64,000 nucleotides of DNA from Lactifluus volemus (lineage: Eukaryota > Basidiomycota > Agaricomycetes > Russulales > Russulaceae). Position 1 is the stretch's first letter. The number at the start of each line of letters is the position of its first letter. Positions 32,991 to 44,029 of this stretch are shown here, piece after piece. The DNA lies in contig WTXI01000017.1 in the NCBI GenBank assembly GCA_022376515.1, positions 372,001-436,000 on the forward strand, in the 5' to 3' direction. A program made the position numbers and the translations under genes. Under the pieces are notes generated by a model that was not told where the DNA came from, did not search any database, and saw only the letters and a list, made by a program, of their open reading frames with translations.

Positions 32991-33490
32991 TTACCTGCCG
33001 AAGCAAGACAGAGACTGACAATATCCGTGGCCCTGAGCCGAGTCGTTTTGCAACAAAATGAAGTAAACACATCGAAACCAGCGTCCTTCAAGTTTAGCAC
33101 CTGGTAAATTATGACTTCTAATCTTGCGGATCAGTCGGACCGCATTGGCTGGAACTGAGTCAGTCGCGGATCTAATTCTTGCTCAGTCACCACCAAACTT
33201 GACATATGGCTGTACCACCAGGGTTACTCTCACTTCTACATTCTACTATGAAACTGTGCAAATGAAACTGAAATATGGCGTAGACCAGCAGCTGGAACAC
33301 AGTAGTAAACGGCTATTACGGATCCTGCCGGTACTAGTACTAATGAAGGAACTCAGGGGAGCCCAGACTTCGGTTTTGGTTCGGCAGTGCAACATAATAA
33401 CAATGGCCGTGTTGCCTGCCTTGTCATAAGTTACATCGTCCTGTCTTCTCCGTTTTCCACCTCGCTCTCTATTTTTCCGGGCGCTTGTAC

Positions 33491-35638
33491 ATGTATTGGC
33501 TTTCCGTGCTCTCTATCCTTACCTCTGTCTCTTCCGGCGTTGCCATTCCCTCAGCGTCCGAGTCAATCTGGGATGACTTGAGAGTAAAGCACTCGTGGGT
33601 CACCCTGCCTAAGAAATGGAATTGGTTAAGTTATCCTCCTGCCAACACTACGATTGACCTTCGCATTGCTCTCAAGCCACGCAACGAGGATGCTTTGATC
33701 GATGAGCTCTACGAGATAAGCAACCCCAATCATTCAAAGTATGTCTATATTCCTTCTGCCGTGCTCCCTCCCTCGAGCACATGCTCAAATATACTACCCG
33801 CAGATATGGTGCGCATCTATCAAAGGAGGAAGTTGCCAAGCTGGTCGCACCACATCCATACACTCTCGAGCTCGTCAAGTCTTGGCTCCACTACCACGGG
33901 GTCAATCCCGCAGCTGTCTTGACCACTCACGGTGGCAACTGGCTGACAATTCCTAAAATACCTCTGCACCAAGCAAATAATCTTCTCAGCGCATCTTACC
34001 AGCTCTATCGTAATGAGGAGACGAAGGAGATCGTCCTGCGGACGATTGGTTATTCCCTTCCTACTGCTCTGTCTGAACATGTTCAGACTGTCGCACCAAC
34101 AACATACTTTGGCTCTCCCCGCACATTGCAGCAGTCCCCGCAACTACACCTGATGCTTCCTAAGGGTGATCCAGAGCTGCAAGATCCGCTAGCATATGGT
34201 AGCACCCCGGCCTCATGCTCGAAAGCCATCACGCCAACATGCTTACGTATGCTGTACAACACGTTGGCATATGTACCGAGCGCCATGGAAAGTAACCAGC
34301 TCGGGATCACAGGATACTTGGACCAGTTTGCAAATTACAAGGACTTTACAGAATTCATGCTACAGTTTCGCCCCGATGCTGTACGTGCAAATTTCACGGT
34401 TGAGCAGATTAACGGAGGTGGAAACAATCAATCTAATCCAGGCAGTGAGGTTTGTATTGTGCAATTCTGCAAGGGTGTCATAATATTAAGTGATATAATG
34501 CAGGCTAACCTGGACGTCCAATACGGCGGGGCAATCACTTTCCCGACCAAGAACATCTATTATAGCACGGGTGGCTCTCCACCATTCATCCCCGACTCCA
34601 ACTCCACGTCAAACATGAACGAACCCTATCTGGACTGGCTGAACTTCATCTTGGAGCAGGAGACGATCCCGCAGACGATCAGCACGTCATATGGTGATGA
34701 CGAGCAAACTGTCCCGCCCGACTATGCAAGGAGTGTATGCGGCTTGTTTGCTCTGGTTGGCTTGAGAGGTGTTAGCCTCCTCTTTGCAAGTGGCGATTTT
34801 GGTGTCGGCGGTGGATCTTGCCTAACAAACGACGGTACTAACCGAACTCAATTCATCCCGATTTTTCCCGCATCTTGTGAGCGATAGCCTAGTATTCCTT
34901 TGATTATAATATGTCCTCACTCATTACTTGATTGCGGTATTTAGGCCCTTTCGTCACGACCGTTGGTGGCACCACTGGCGTGAATCCCGAGATCGCTGCT
35001 AATCTCTCCGGTGGAGGGTTTTCAAACTACTTTCCGCGGCCACAGTATCAGGGCTCCGCCGTCTCATCCTACCTCGCGCACATTGGCGGGCAATATTCCG
35101 GCTTGTTCAAGTGAGAGAGCTTGTTGTAGCATCTGGCCTTCGCGTTGCTGATCGTTGTACAGCCCATACGGCCGTGCATACCCGGATATATCTGCACAGG
35201 CACTGAATTTCCGGATCGTGTTCAATGGACGGGTCGTAGGTGTTCAGGGCACAAGTTGCTCCACTCCGGTGTGTCTTATCCTACCTTCCATTTTCCGTCG
35301 GTCCAGCTAACCTTGTTACAGACTGCCGCTGGGATCATCTCCCTCCTGAACGACTTTAGGATCTCACAGTGCGAGCCGCCACTTGGTTTTCTCAACCCTT
35401 TCCTTTACTCGAGTGCCTCTGAGGGTATCAACGCAATCGCCTCTGGCTCTAATCCCGGTTGCGGGACTCCGGGGTTTTCAGCCGTGGCTGGGTGGAATCC
35501 TGTGTGTAGTGCCTTTGAATGTATTTCTGCGTGGTGGACGATACTAAATATTCACATTCGTACCAGGTCACCGGTCTTGGGACGCCCGACTTTTTGAGGT
35601 TGAAGGGTATTCTTTCTCGGCTTCGATACGGATGGTGA
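33491..35638 (+). CDS. secreted S53 (sedolisin/tripeptidyl-peptidase) peptidase, copy 2
   Basis: Paralogue of 19239-21381 on the opposite strand. It has a signal peptide ([18 protein letters not shown]), pro-domain ([18 protein letters not shown]), Glu/Asp in [17 protein letters not shown] with the oxyanion Asp, and Ser in QGTSCSTP. Exons are 33491-33738, 33804-34449, 34504-34876, 34945-35110, 35163-35268, 35322-35501 and 35567-35638. They sum to 597 codons with frame kept, giving 596 aa. Internal exon lengths 373, 166, 106 and 180 are the same as in copy 1. The C-terminus is longer (..[10 protein letters not shown]). It is likely an acid-active extracellular endo- or tripeptidyl-peptidase. 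The substrate cannot be told. Confidence 0.92.
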
Positions 35639-35644
35639 TGGCAT

Positions 35645-37084
35645 CGACCACTGGCAAGTCTTCGCTCATGAGGTTAGGCCTCGATATTTCTTGGAAAGAA
35701 TGCTTGGCGGGTAATCGCTGTCTACTGTTTGTTATGACCAAGTCGAAGTCGAAATCTGATACAAAATGTGTTTTTAACCATGTTTGTAGGTACATCGACG
35801 CTATTGAAGCGTGGAATGACCGCTCCGTGATCATAGCTTTGATCGAAGTCTTTTTATCAACCTCTGGTTGTGTCAGAAGTCACCGCGCGAACAATTTCTA
35901 AGAATTATATGAGCCCAAAGAACAGTGTGCCATTGGCAGCTGCGATACGACCTAGGATGGCGCCACGGTTCATGGCAAATGCGTTGAAGGTCGAGTTTGA
36001 GGTATCGCGTTATGAACTCGCCACCTAATCTGGACACGCACATGACGGGAGTGGCTTTGGTGAGCGAACGTGCATTACTCCGGGCTCTTATGAGGATGTA
36101 TTCAAATTTAGGTTTTCCAACTGATCAAATATAAATATGAGGCAAGATGGTAGGATTGTAAAAGTGAATTTGAGCTCAGCAGTTCAGAGGAAAGCGAGAG
36201 AGCGCTGAGGAAGCAATTGGGAACGAAGAGCTTAGATTGTTTGCTACGAAAGTAGCCGGTAAGTTAACTGTTCCACATGACTGTGAGGGTACTAACAGCT
36301 TTCACATGATTCCACCATTCCTCACTCCGACCTGATAGGGGTGCCAAATCCCAACAGGGATGAATACGGTGAACGAGAAGCACCACTGTGTTCAGTGTGC
36401 CCCGGGCCTGGTCCGCCTTCGGAAGATTTCTGTAATCAACACCATCTCGTGCTGGATTTCTGGATGACGCGTATGGCCTCCGCCCTTTCTGGACTATCAT
36501 CCGCGTTCCCTAAAAGCATCCTTAAGAACCAAAACAGCAACAACGATGTGGTTCGCACTAACATCTACACATGCTCTACGCGCGCGAGGCAAAACCGATG
36601 GGGCGACTGTCTTTAAAGACGCGTCCACCGAGGTGCACGAGCGTGCAACCCTTTTCAAAACGCGATCTCGTGCTCGTCGGCGATCTCTCCATAACCCTAT
36701 CGATATTCTCGATCGTGACTGAAATGGCCGTCTTCGCGAACGCGTCTGACTTTTCCTGCGCGCGCTGTTCTTCGTATTTGGGCTTCGCGCGCTCCTTTTT
36801 TCTTCGAGTCGGCGGTGGTCACGATCTTCATAGGGGTCGGCGTGTATTACTGTAATGTGATGAACGGGGAGAGGAGGTGAGGAGCGGTTGCTTAGATGTA
36901 ACGCGCTTTTTTAAAGACCGGAGCGCCCGGCGTGGATTCAATCTAGTACAAGTAGTAAATATTGTGGTCAATAAACGGACGCTAACGAAAGAACGACCCG
37001 AAACGCGATTTAATAAAGAGAGACACGGAACGTGTGGTAACCTCCTTATGAAATTTCCCTACGTCGAGAAGAGCTCAATTTGTA
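35645..37084. other. gene-poor stretch with one unassigned minus-strand frame
   Basis: A minus-strand frame from about 36826 to a TAG at 36576 reads ..RAKPKYEEQRAQEKSDAFAK.. and ends ..GGRVFKDSRPIGFASRA. It looks protein-like, with a possible start MKIVTTADSKKK one frame away at 36836. I recognise no family. The rest shows nothing. Confidence 0.3.
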
Positions 37085-37352
37085 CATCAGTAAATGGTGC
37101 AAAAACTTTTTGACTTTTTGACTTTTGAAGGTGAAAAAGTACAAAAGTAAAAAATCTTGCATTGACCCACATGGGATGGAATATGAATTAAACAACTTTA
37201 AGTAAGAAAAGTTTGAAAAGTTTAAATAAGTGTAATAAACTTACCAGCTGTCCGGGCCGGCCCCGGCTTAATAATCCAATCAATTCCAGGTAAAAAATTC
37301 TCACAGTTGCTCACATAATCATCCCACAGCATGCTTCCAATTAATTGCACAT

Positions 37353-37427
37353 TGCGGTATTCGAACCCTCAACTTGTGCATGCAGTAATGAAGGCAAACC
37401 ATCTGTTTACCATTACACCATCGAGGC
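37353..37427 (-). repeat. tRNA-like sequence, probable SINE head
   Basis: On the minus strand GCCTCGATGGTGTAATGG (box A-like) is followed 40 nt later by GGTTCGAATACC (box B-like). That is the layout of an internal RNA polymerase III promoter. The 5' GCCTCGA has no complementary 3' acceptor strand and the T-stem pairs poorly, so it is not a working tRNA. About 300 nt of AT-rich body follow downstream (to about 37100). This fits a tRNA-derived SINE or a tRNA pseudogene. Confidence 0.5.
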
Positions 37428-37894
37428 TGGATCTGTTGGCGGCTCTATGGCTTACTTCAATAGTCGCATAGTCACTTGACTCAGCTGGTTTCTTTTTTTT
37501 TCGTTCACCGCTCGCGTTACCTTCCCTGTCGCCTCCCTCTGTCGCGAATCTCGGTCAGGATCGTTTTGGTTTGCCCGAAACCGTTTCTTACGAGTCTCAC
37601 CACTGCCTTCGCCATCAACAGCGTGGTCCTCTTCCGGTGGTTTTCCAGCGCGTCATCTTTGGGGCACCTCTCTGCTTGTCCTCTTCCTCCTCTTCCTCCT
37701 GCTTTGCCTCTGCCTTTTGTGTTGTGATTGTGTTGGAGGGGTGTTGGGACACCTGAAGGGTGCTTCCCTGTCAGGTGTTGCTAGGTATGTTATCTACTCT
37801 TCCACTTCACTAACTTCTCTGACTTTTCTGTAGTTTCCTTGCCCTCCCTTTCTTCTCCCTCGTCCCCCTTCGTCCCCCTTCGTTCCCTTCGATG

Positions 37895-38625
37895 AGGGAT
37901 GGCTTCGCGTCATCCCTCGATACTGGAGGGACCCCATCGCACCGCATCGACGTCCTTGGCGTCGGGATCGCGCTGGCGGCGCCGTTGCGACCGCCAGAGC
38001 GCCAGACGCCTGGGAGCGATGTGGGGCATGTCCTCCTCTACCACTTCCCCGGCTGCTTCCGGACTCGGAGTTGCACCGCGTCGACATCTTTGGCGTCAGG
38101 ATCGCGCTGGCGGCGCCGTTGCGACCGCCAGAGCACCAGACGCCTGCGACCGATGTGGGGCACGGCCTCCTCCCCTCTGCCGCTTTCCCCGCCCCTTCAG
38201 GATTCGGACTCGCACCGTGTCGATGTCCTTGGCTTCGGGATCGCGCTGGCGGCGCTATTGCGAACGCCAGAGCGCCAGACGCCTACGACCGATGTGGGGC
38301 ACGGCCTCCTCCCCTCTACCACTTCCCCCGCCGCTTCCGGACTCGGAGTCGCACCGTGTCGATGTCCTTGGCGTCGGGATCGCGCTGGCGACGCCGTTGC
38401 GAACGCCAGAGCGCCAGACGCCTGCGATCGATGTGGGGCACGGCCTCCTCCCCTCTGCCGCTTCCCCCGCCCCTTCCGGATTCGGACTCGCACCGTGTCG
38501 ATGTCCTTGGCGTCGGGATCGCGCTGGAAACGCCGTTGCGACCGCCAGAGCGCCAGACGCCTGCGACCAGCGTGTGGCACGGCCTCCTCCCGGTTTTAGA
38601 TACCCCTGTCCAACACTAGACTGAG
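37895..38625. repeat. GC-rich minisatellite, about five units of 134-139 bp
   Basis: The phrase CACCG(C/T)(A/G)TCGA(C/T)(G/A)TC(C/T)TTGGC starts units at 37940, 38074, 38213, 38352 and 38491 (spacings 134, 139, 139, 139). Each unit then carries GGGATCGCGCTGG, CCAGAGCGCCAGACGCCT and GATGTGGGGCACGGCCTCCT. Because 139 is not a multiple of 3, all three plus-strand frames stay open (182-241 codons) and read the same peptides in turn. Confidence 0.9.
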
Positions 38626-39176
38626 CGTAATGTCATCGTCCCGACCGAGGTCTCTGAGCCAGATCCTCTCGAGATAGCCGATCTACCAGGTGAAGGCGTG
38701 AATGTCGTGGTCCCACCCGAGCCGTACTTCCCCACCACCCTCAACCACTCTAGCCCAAAACCCACGCCGCCGCAAGTCCACTCGCCCTGACCCACTTCTG
38801 TTGTAGATGGGGCGACTTCCTGATTTAGATGAGGGATGGCCGGGGTGGATATGCCCATGAGTAGTAGTAGTCCCTGAGCCGGGCATGAGGCCAATTTATC
38901 CCAGACTTGTATTGTACCCTTTGCTTCTCTGGATTCCCTGCTTTCCTTAGCTTCAGCACTAAGGAAAGGCACTTTTTCACTTTTGACACTGTTATCACTT
39001 TTCATGACTTTTTCTACTTGATTACTTTTTGTCAATGTAGTCAAAATAACTTTTTGGTGAATTCTAGGTTCCTTTTGGACTTTCGTGACTTTTCACACTT
39101 TTTCAGTCGCTCGAGCTCGGTCGAGCTCGACCGAGCTCGAGCGAGTTCAAAAAAGTTTCATGCAGGTTTCCTGATG

Positions 39177-39600
39177 TACCGGAATGTGAACGAAAGTAAA
39201 ATAGTAGCAACTTTCAACTGAGTGGGAGACACCAGAGACAATTACTACCGCCAGATTGACATAACGGCGTCCTCGTTGCGATATTGGTTCGCATGGCCTA
39301 CAAGATACAGTAGAGCTTTCAGCATTCGATAGATTCAGTTACGGAAGTTGATTCGAGCAACTCGGCTAACTCGGCCCGCCGAACGCAATTTTTGGGGGCG
39401 AGCCGAGTGCTCTTACTCTTCAACTTGAACCACGACCTCTTTTAGCATGCTTTTGCGTGTTTCTCACGCTTCAGCTACATGCAAGGATCTGGGAGATAGA
39501 GCAGTCCTAGTTTGAGGTGGCAGGCATGTTCAGTTTGTTTCCACTGGCTGTCGCCATAGAATTGGACTAACAGATTCAAGTCCGTATAATAAAGATGCAT
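39177..39600. other. spacer, nothing recognised
   Basis: AT-moderate sequence between the terminal-repeat element and the 3' end of TRM82, with no coding signal. Confidence 0.4.
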
Positions 39601-41649
39601 TTACGACTCATCCATCACATCACCTATTTCTTCAGTTCCTCCTTCTTTGACCTTTTTCGCTGGCGGTTCATCCCGAACGCTTCGCTCGAGCAACGCTATC
39701 CGTGTGCGCATCTTACCCACCGCTTTAGCGTTGCGATTCCCTTTCGCCTTGGCCACTTCAAAGTCGGGCGGCGGGTCACGAATCATCGGGTTATGTGTGG
39801 CGTCGATATTCTTCGGAAGACTCGTGAGGGCCTCGTACAACTGAAGTACAGAAATCTCGCCCTCGTTGGCTTTTTGTTAATGAGTAATAAGTGGGAAGAG
39901 AACTTGGAAAAAAAAAAAAGGGCGTACCTGGGATTACGGACGCACCGTTTAGGGTCGACAGCAACGGTGGCGAAATAGATATTTCGTTCGCCTAGGAGGT
40001 TGGGAAATGAGGAATAACACAAGCAACACAAGACTCTTCCACGCACCGAGTCCAGTGTGAGCCGCAACAGCCTCACATGCGAGGTGACGTCGGAGGACTG
40101 TCCCTCACCGGTCCAATTTGCGTCCAAGGACACCCATACGCAGTCTTTACTCTCGCTTATGGGAGCAAATGTGACGATGGGGCGACCAAAGTCGTGCGCA
40201 TGTACGATGAGCATCCCTTCCGGCACGTCGGCGGGAAATGCAAACCAGAATAGCGCAGTCGCGCTGGGGAAGGTGCTGTTGGAATAGAGTCCATGTAGGA
40301 AGCGGTGAATGGACGTACCCGACGGCACTGAACGCGAGCACCAGGCGTCCGCCAATATTCAACGTCTCGATCTTTTGCACGACGAGTACGGGTGCTGGCG
40401 GCTCCTCGGGTTCGGGCTCTCCGGAAGGCGTAGCGAGCGTTGCGTCTTTGACCACATCATCATCAACCTCATCCCCGCTCTCAACTGCAATCTCTGCCTC
40501 CTCCTCCTCCTCCTCCTCCTCTCCTAGCTCCTCCACGTCTGAAGTTGGAGTTGCCTCTGCTTCCTCTTTGGAAGGCGTGGCGGCCTTTGCTTGCCTCCGC
40601 CGCTCCCTCGCAAGCCATCTCCTCGTAGGCGGTTTGCGCTCTCCGTCGCTATCATAGCCTCGCTTACGTCGCGCACGACGCACGACGATAAACGGCCGCA
40701 CAGTCTCCTCGATCGCGATATCGTATAGCTGTCTTCCCGCACGCCATTCCCACACTTTGAGCACCGGGTCTCCGCCGCCAGACACTAAGACGTGATGCGC
40801 GGTGGGATCGGGCGGAATGTGTATCGCGGAAACGAATCTGCGCGGTGAGTTTTTGGGGGTGAACAGTCATCAGCATGTGAAAGAAAAAAAGATCTCACTT
40901 TTTGTGTCCGAGGCAGAAACTCTCGATCATGTAACCATGCGGAAAGCAGCTCGTGCGAATGTGTTCATCGCGATCTGCCGTGATGATGTATGTCTCGTCG
41001 TCGGGGGTGAGGAGGAAAGCAGTCAAGAGGGATGTGTGTCCCAATATGAGTGTCCCCCCCGAAAGATTTTCGTGCGAGGCGAGGGTGTCAAATTCTGCGG
41101 TTGGTGTCGGTGCCCGCGTCGTTTCTGGGGTGAGAGGGTAACTTTTCGGGTGGGATATACGCGCGTGAGTTTTGAAAGGGTCTCGGTTGAGTGACATGTC
41201 GGACGCACCTAAACACGTCACCGAATTTGTCTGCGACGACAATCGTCTGCCCAGAACGCATAAATGAAATCTGAGTCGGTCTTTTCGGGAGCTCTCTGGC
41301 GTGTTCAAAATCAGACGTGAATGGATTTGAGAAAATAGACGTAGCGCACCGTTCGCTCAAGAGGTCCAGGCTGTCGATTGCCCAGACTTTTAACTGTTTG
41401 TCGTCCCCGACTGTGGCCAGATGGATATACTCATGGTCAACTGCGGCACAGCGCACAGGTCCTGCTTGTAGGATGCCATCGAGAGAGACCGTCGAACGAA
41501 GGAGCTCTCCTGAACTGAGGTTCAGCTCAAGACAGGTCGGCGAAGGGAGTTTTGGTAACGTACTTTGAGTCCAGGACCTGGATATGAGGGCCTGAGATTA
41601 CAATAGTTTTGTGTTCTCCGTGAAATAAATATGTATGCGGGTAAGACAT
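39601..41649 (-). CDS. TRM82: TRM82/WDR4-like subunit of tRNA m7G46 methyltransferase
   Basis: Non-catalytic WD40 partner of Trm8 (METTL1), forming m7G46 in tRNA. The start MSYPHTYLFHGEHK is at 41649. WD blocks follow: HEYIHLATVGDDKQLKVWAID, QTIVVADKFGDVF, LILGHTSLLTAFLLTPDDETYIITADRDEHI, GYMIESFCLGHKKFVSAIHIPP and LVSGGGDPVLKVWEWRAG, the last three being strongly diagnostic of the family. An acidic insert with an E-run (encoded near 40500-40525) comes next, then LNIGGRLVLAFSAVG, LFWFAFPADVPEGM, and the C-terminal VLQLYEALTSLPK with a Lys-rich tail ending at 39601. At least seven short introns all close in frame, so the gene looks intact. It is divergent from SEC11. Confidence 0.88.
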
Positions 41650-41822
41650 TGAACAGTTTCTTTTACTCGTCGTGTCCGTGAGGTGGCAGTGGCCGGTATC
41701 TAATCAGATAAACACGTAATTTTAGTTCGAAACGTGGGCGTTACCGCCTGCCACGACAACTTCCCTTGCCCACGCATTCTAGTTCGAGGGCTCTTCATAT
41801 CACCCAAGCTTAGTAAAAGAAG
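41650..41822. promoter_or_regulatory. shared divergent promoter of TRM82 and SEC11
   Basis: Only 173 bp separate the two start codons (41649 on minus, 41823 on plus), so both genes must be driven from this interval. No individual site is identified. Confidence 0.5.
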
Positions 41823-42709
41823 ATGTTCTCTGAGGAACTTAAAGCCTTTCGAAGACTTGGCTTTCGCTATGTCTGTCGTATCCCTCAACTTTCTTTGATC
41901 CGCAATTCTAAACCAGCTTTTTTCCCCGCCCGCCACCGCAGGTCCTGCTTCAGATCCTCAACTTTGCCTCTGTCCTCGCATCCGGGTTCATGATTTGGAA
42001 AGGTCTCGGACTAATAACAAACACAGAGTCGCCAATCGTTGTCGTCCTCAGGTGCACCGCCCTCTTATCTCTACCCCTTCCGCCCACCTGTGCTGATGAG
42101 TTTGGCCTCGTGAACCCCACTCAGCGGCTCGATGGAGCCAGCATTTTACCGTGGGGACCTCCTCTTCCTCGTCAACCCCCCGAACACTCGGTACGAAATT
42201 GGCGATATCACCGTTTATAACATTCCAGGCCAGAACATCCCCATCGTGCATCGAGTGCTTGAAACGCATGACGTCGTCAAGTCGGTTAACGGGTCTGTTT
42301 CCCACCAGAGTGACTCTATCGTGTAGCGTCAATTCTCACTATGACGCTGTCTGTAGCGTTCGCGAAGCCGAGCCCCGTCCCGAAAACCAGTTGTTACTCA
42401 CCAAAGGGGACAATAACTACCTTGATGACATTGAGCTATATCAAGGCCTCGACTGGTTGGAGCGAAAGCATATCGTTGGAAAAGTTCGCGGGTGCGTGCT
42501 TATCCTATAAGAAAGCATGACTGGATACCTATTCTGTCTCGATCACAGATTCTTACCCTACGTTGGATACGTGACTATTGCCCTGGTATGTTACAGTGTA
42601 TGCTCTTGTCGCAAGTCTCACCAAGTCTTCTTGGCAGAACGACTTTCCCCAGTTGAAGTATGCCCTTTTGGGCGGACTAGGGCTTGTAGCTCTGATACAA
42701 CGCGAATAG
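41823..42709 (+). CDS. SEC11: SEC11 catalytic subunit of ER signal peptidase
   Basis: Cleaves signal peptides in the ER membrane as part of the signal peptidase complex. The start [16 protein letters not shown] is at 41823. Intron 1 is followed by the membrane segment [21 protein letters not shown]. The catalytic Ser is in SGSMEP, formed across intron 2. [11 protein letters not shown], then the catalytic His in IPIVHRV, then [13 protein letters not shown] with the conserved Asp follow. The sequence ends GKVRG / [12 protein letters not shown] / [22 protein letters not shown] with a TAG at 42707-42709. All five introns join in frame, and length and motif order match the family, so it is intact. 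Confidence 0.93.
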
Positions 42710-43094
42710 TCATTTATTGTTGTGATACCACGTTCAACTCCCGCTTAAAATCATGGCAGAAGTCCAGATACATCCGTGTGAAAAGAGCTCCATACACATC
42801 AAACCCGCTCTGCATTCATCCAACCTACAATCAAAGTCCAGAGATGACCGCTTAGGAGAACTCGTTGCAAAATGAGGTGGATGTTGTCTCTGTAGAATGT
42901 ACCGCTAGTCGGTGTGTGTATGCGCAGACGATTTGCTTCGTGGAGAAAGACACCAAAGGATGTACCTGGAGCCTCATCAGCGCTTTCGTATGACCAAACC
43001 CGAAAACCTTGAACTTACAAGGAGCGCACTGCCAGCGATGGCACGTTATTAGATGCTGGGAGTGGTGAGTGGGCGCTAAAGATGCCGAAGCTCT
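42710..43094. other. spacer, nothing recognised
   Basis: Follows SEC11. There is no coding signal that can be supported. Confidence 0.4.
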
Positions 43095-43360
43095 GGTAGG
43101 ACCGGTGCCCATGACTCTGTTCGTTTGTCCTTTCGATGCCTCCCCTTAGCGCAGCTGTTCGTAGTAGTCGGATCTTCGGTGAGGCAGAGGTGATGAAAGG
43201 TTTGCCTGTGGATGAGTGCATCATGTGTGTGATTTGAAGCTTTTTAATGTCGAGATGAGAACTGATTGGGATCGTCTTGAGTGACTCAGACCACCGGGGT
43301 GAGACTATCCAACCTTTGCTGATGTTAGAGAGGCTAGATAGACTCATCCACAGGTGTCAA
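43095..43360 (+). repeat. dispersed repeat, copy a (partner 49735-50005)
   Basis: Shares with 49735-50005, in the same orientation, GACTCTGTTCGTTTGTCC, GTTCGTAGTAGTCG.ATCT, GTGAGGCAGAGGTGATGAAA, ACTGATTGGGATCGTC and a closing ACTCATCCAC. No coding frame is conserved between the copies. The two copies bracket the NLR gene at 44030-48629. Confidence 0.75.
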
Positions 43361-44029
43361 GGTCATTGAATCCTCGTAAACCTCTGGATCGTAAAGGAAG
43401 TATCTGTGTGGACGTGAGAAACGAGATAGTAGGTGTGCAAAGCGGAACAGAGTGGCTACGCTCACCTGGAAGTCTGTCGTGGCGGCCGATGGGAGAGTTA
43501 AACCCGGCCTGGGTAAAGCTAATGCAGGGACTCAGATGGCCTGCAGTATGAAAAGAATGTCAGACCCGAGTCAAGAACTTGGGATATTTTATGAAAACGT
43601 TGGACCGCCGTTCTTTAGTGCAAGATGCGGATGGTCTCGACACTAAAATGATCAACTGACAAGTTTAGGGACCATTTAACCGACAACGAACTCGTAAGAT
43701 CTTGTCAAATAGCGTTTGCCGCCACTTGCGAGAGAAGTTTCGTGAAAGCTATTAGGAGCTGCTAGGCCCGTAGGAACCGTAACGGAAGAACAAGAATTCT
43801 GTCGGCGGCCCGGGACTGTCGCACCCCTCTCATGGATCAGGCTTTTTTAGCGTGGACTCAGGTTCGACTACATCTGCAAGTGCTGCCTCATACGATGAGT
43901 TCAGAAGGTCCGGAAGTGCGAGGGCCAATGCCGTGCAAGTAAAACGCCCAGGGCGGGACTCCCAGCGCCACATTCCCACTGCCGTACTTGTTTTCTCATC
44001 CCACCATCGTCTTCAAAAACCAGTCGAAT

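Larger units (their letters stand above)
37085..39176. mobile_element. 2.1-kb terminal-repeat element carrying a minisatellite
   Basis: Begins CATCAGTAAATGGTGCAAAAAC and ends in the complement of CATCAGGAAACCTGCATGAAAC. These imperfect inverted ends match those of the 258-bp element at 27361-27618. TA lies on both outer sides. Inside are AAAAGTCAAAAAGT-type runs near both ends, a palindromic GAGCTCGGTCGAGCTC block at about 39115-39145, a tRNA-like sequence and a GC-rich 139-bp tandem repeat. No transposase is recognised, so it would be non-autonomous. The unity of the whole interval as one element is an inference from its ends. Confidence 0.5.

Noticed and set aside
37353..37427. A functional tRNA gene
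   Set aside because: The acceptor strands do not pair and the T-stem is weak. Only the polymerase III boxes are kept.
37892..38624. Three overlapping repeat-protein genes of 182-241 codons
   Set aside because: Same peptides in all frames from a GC-rich minisatellite, with no start context, introns or known domain.
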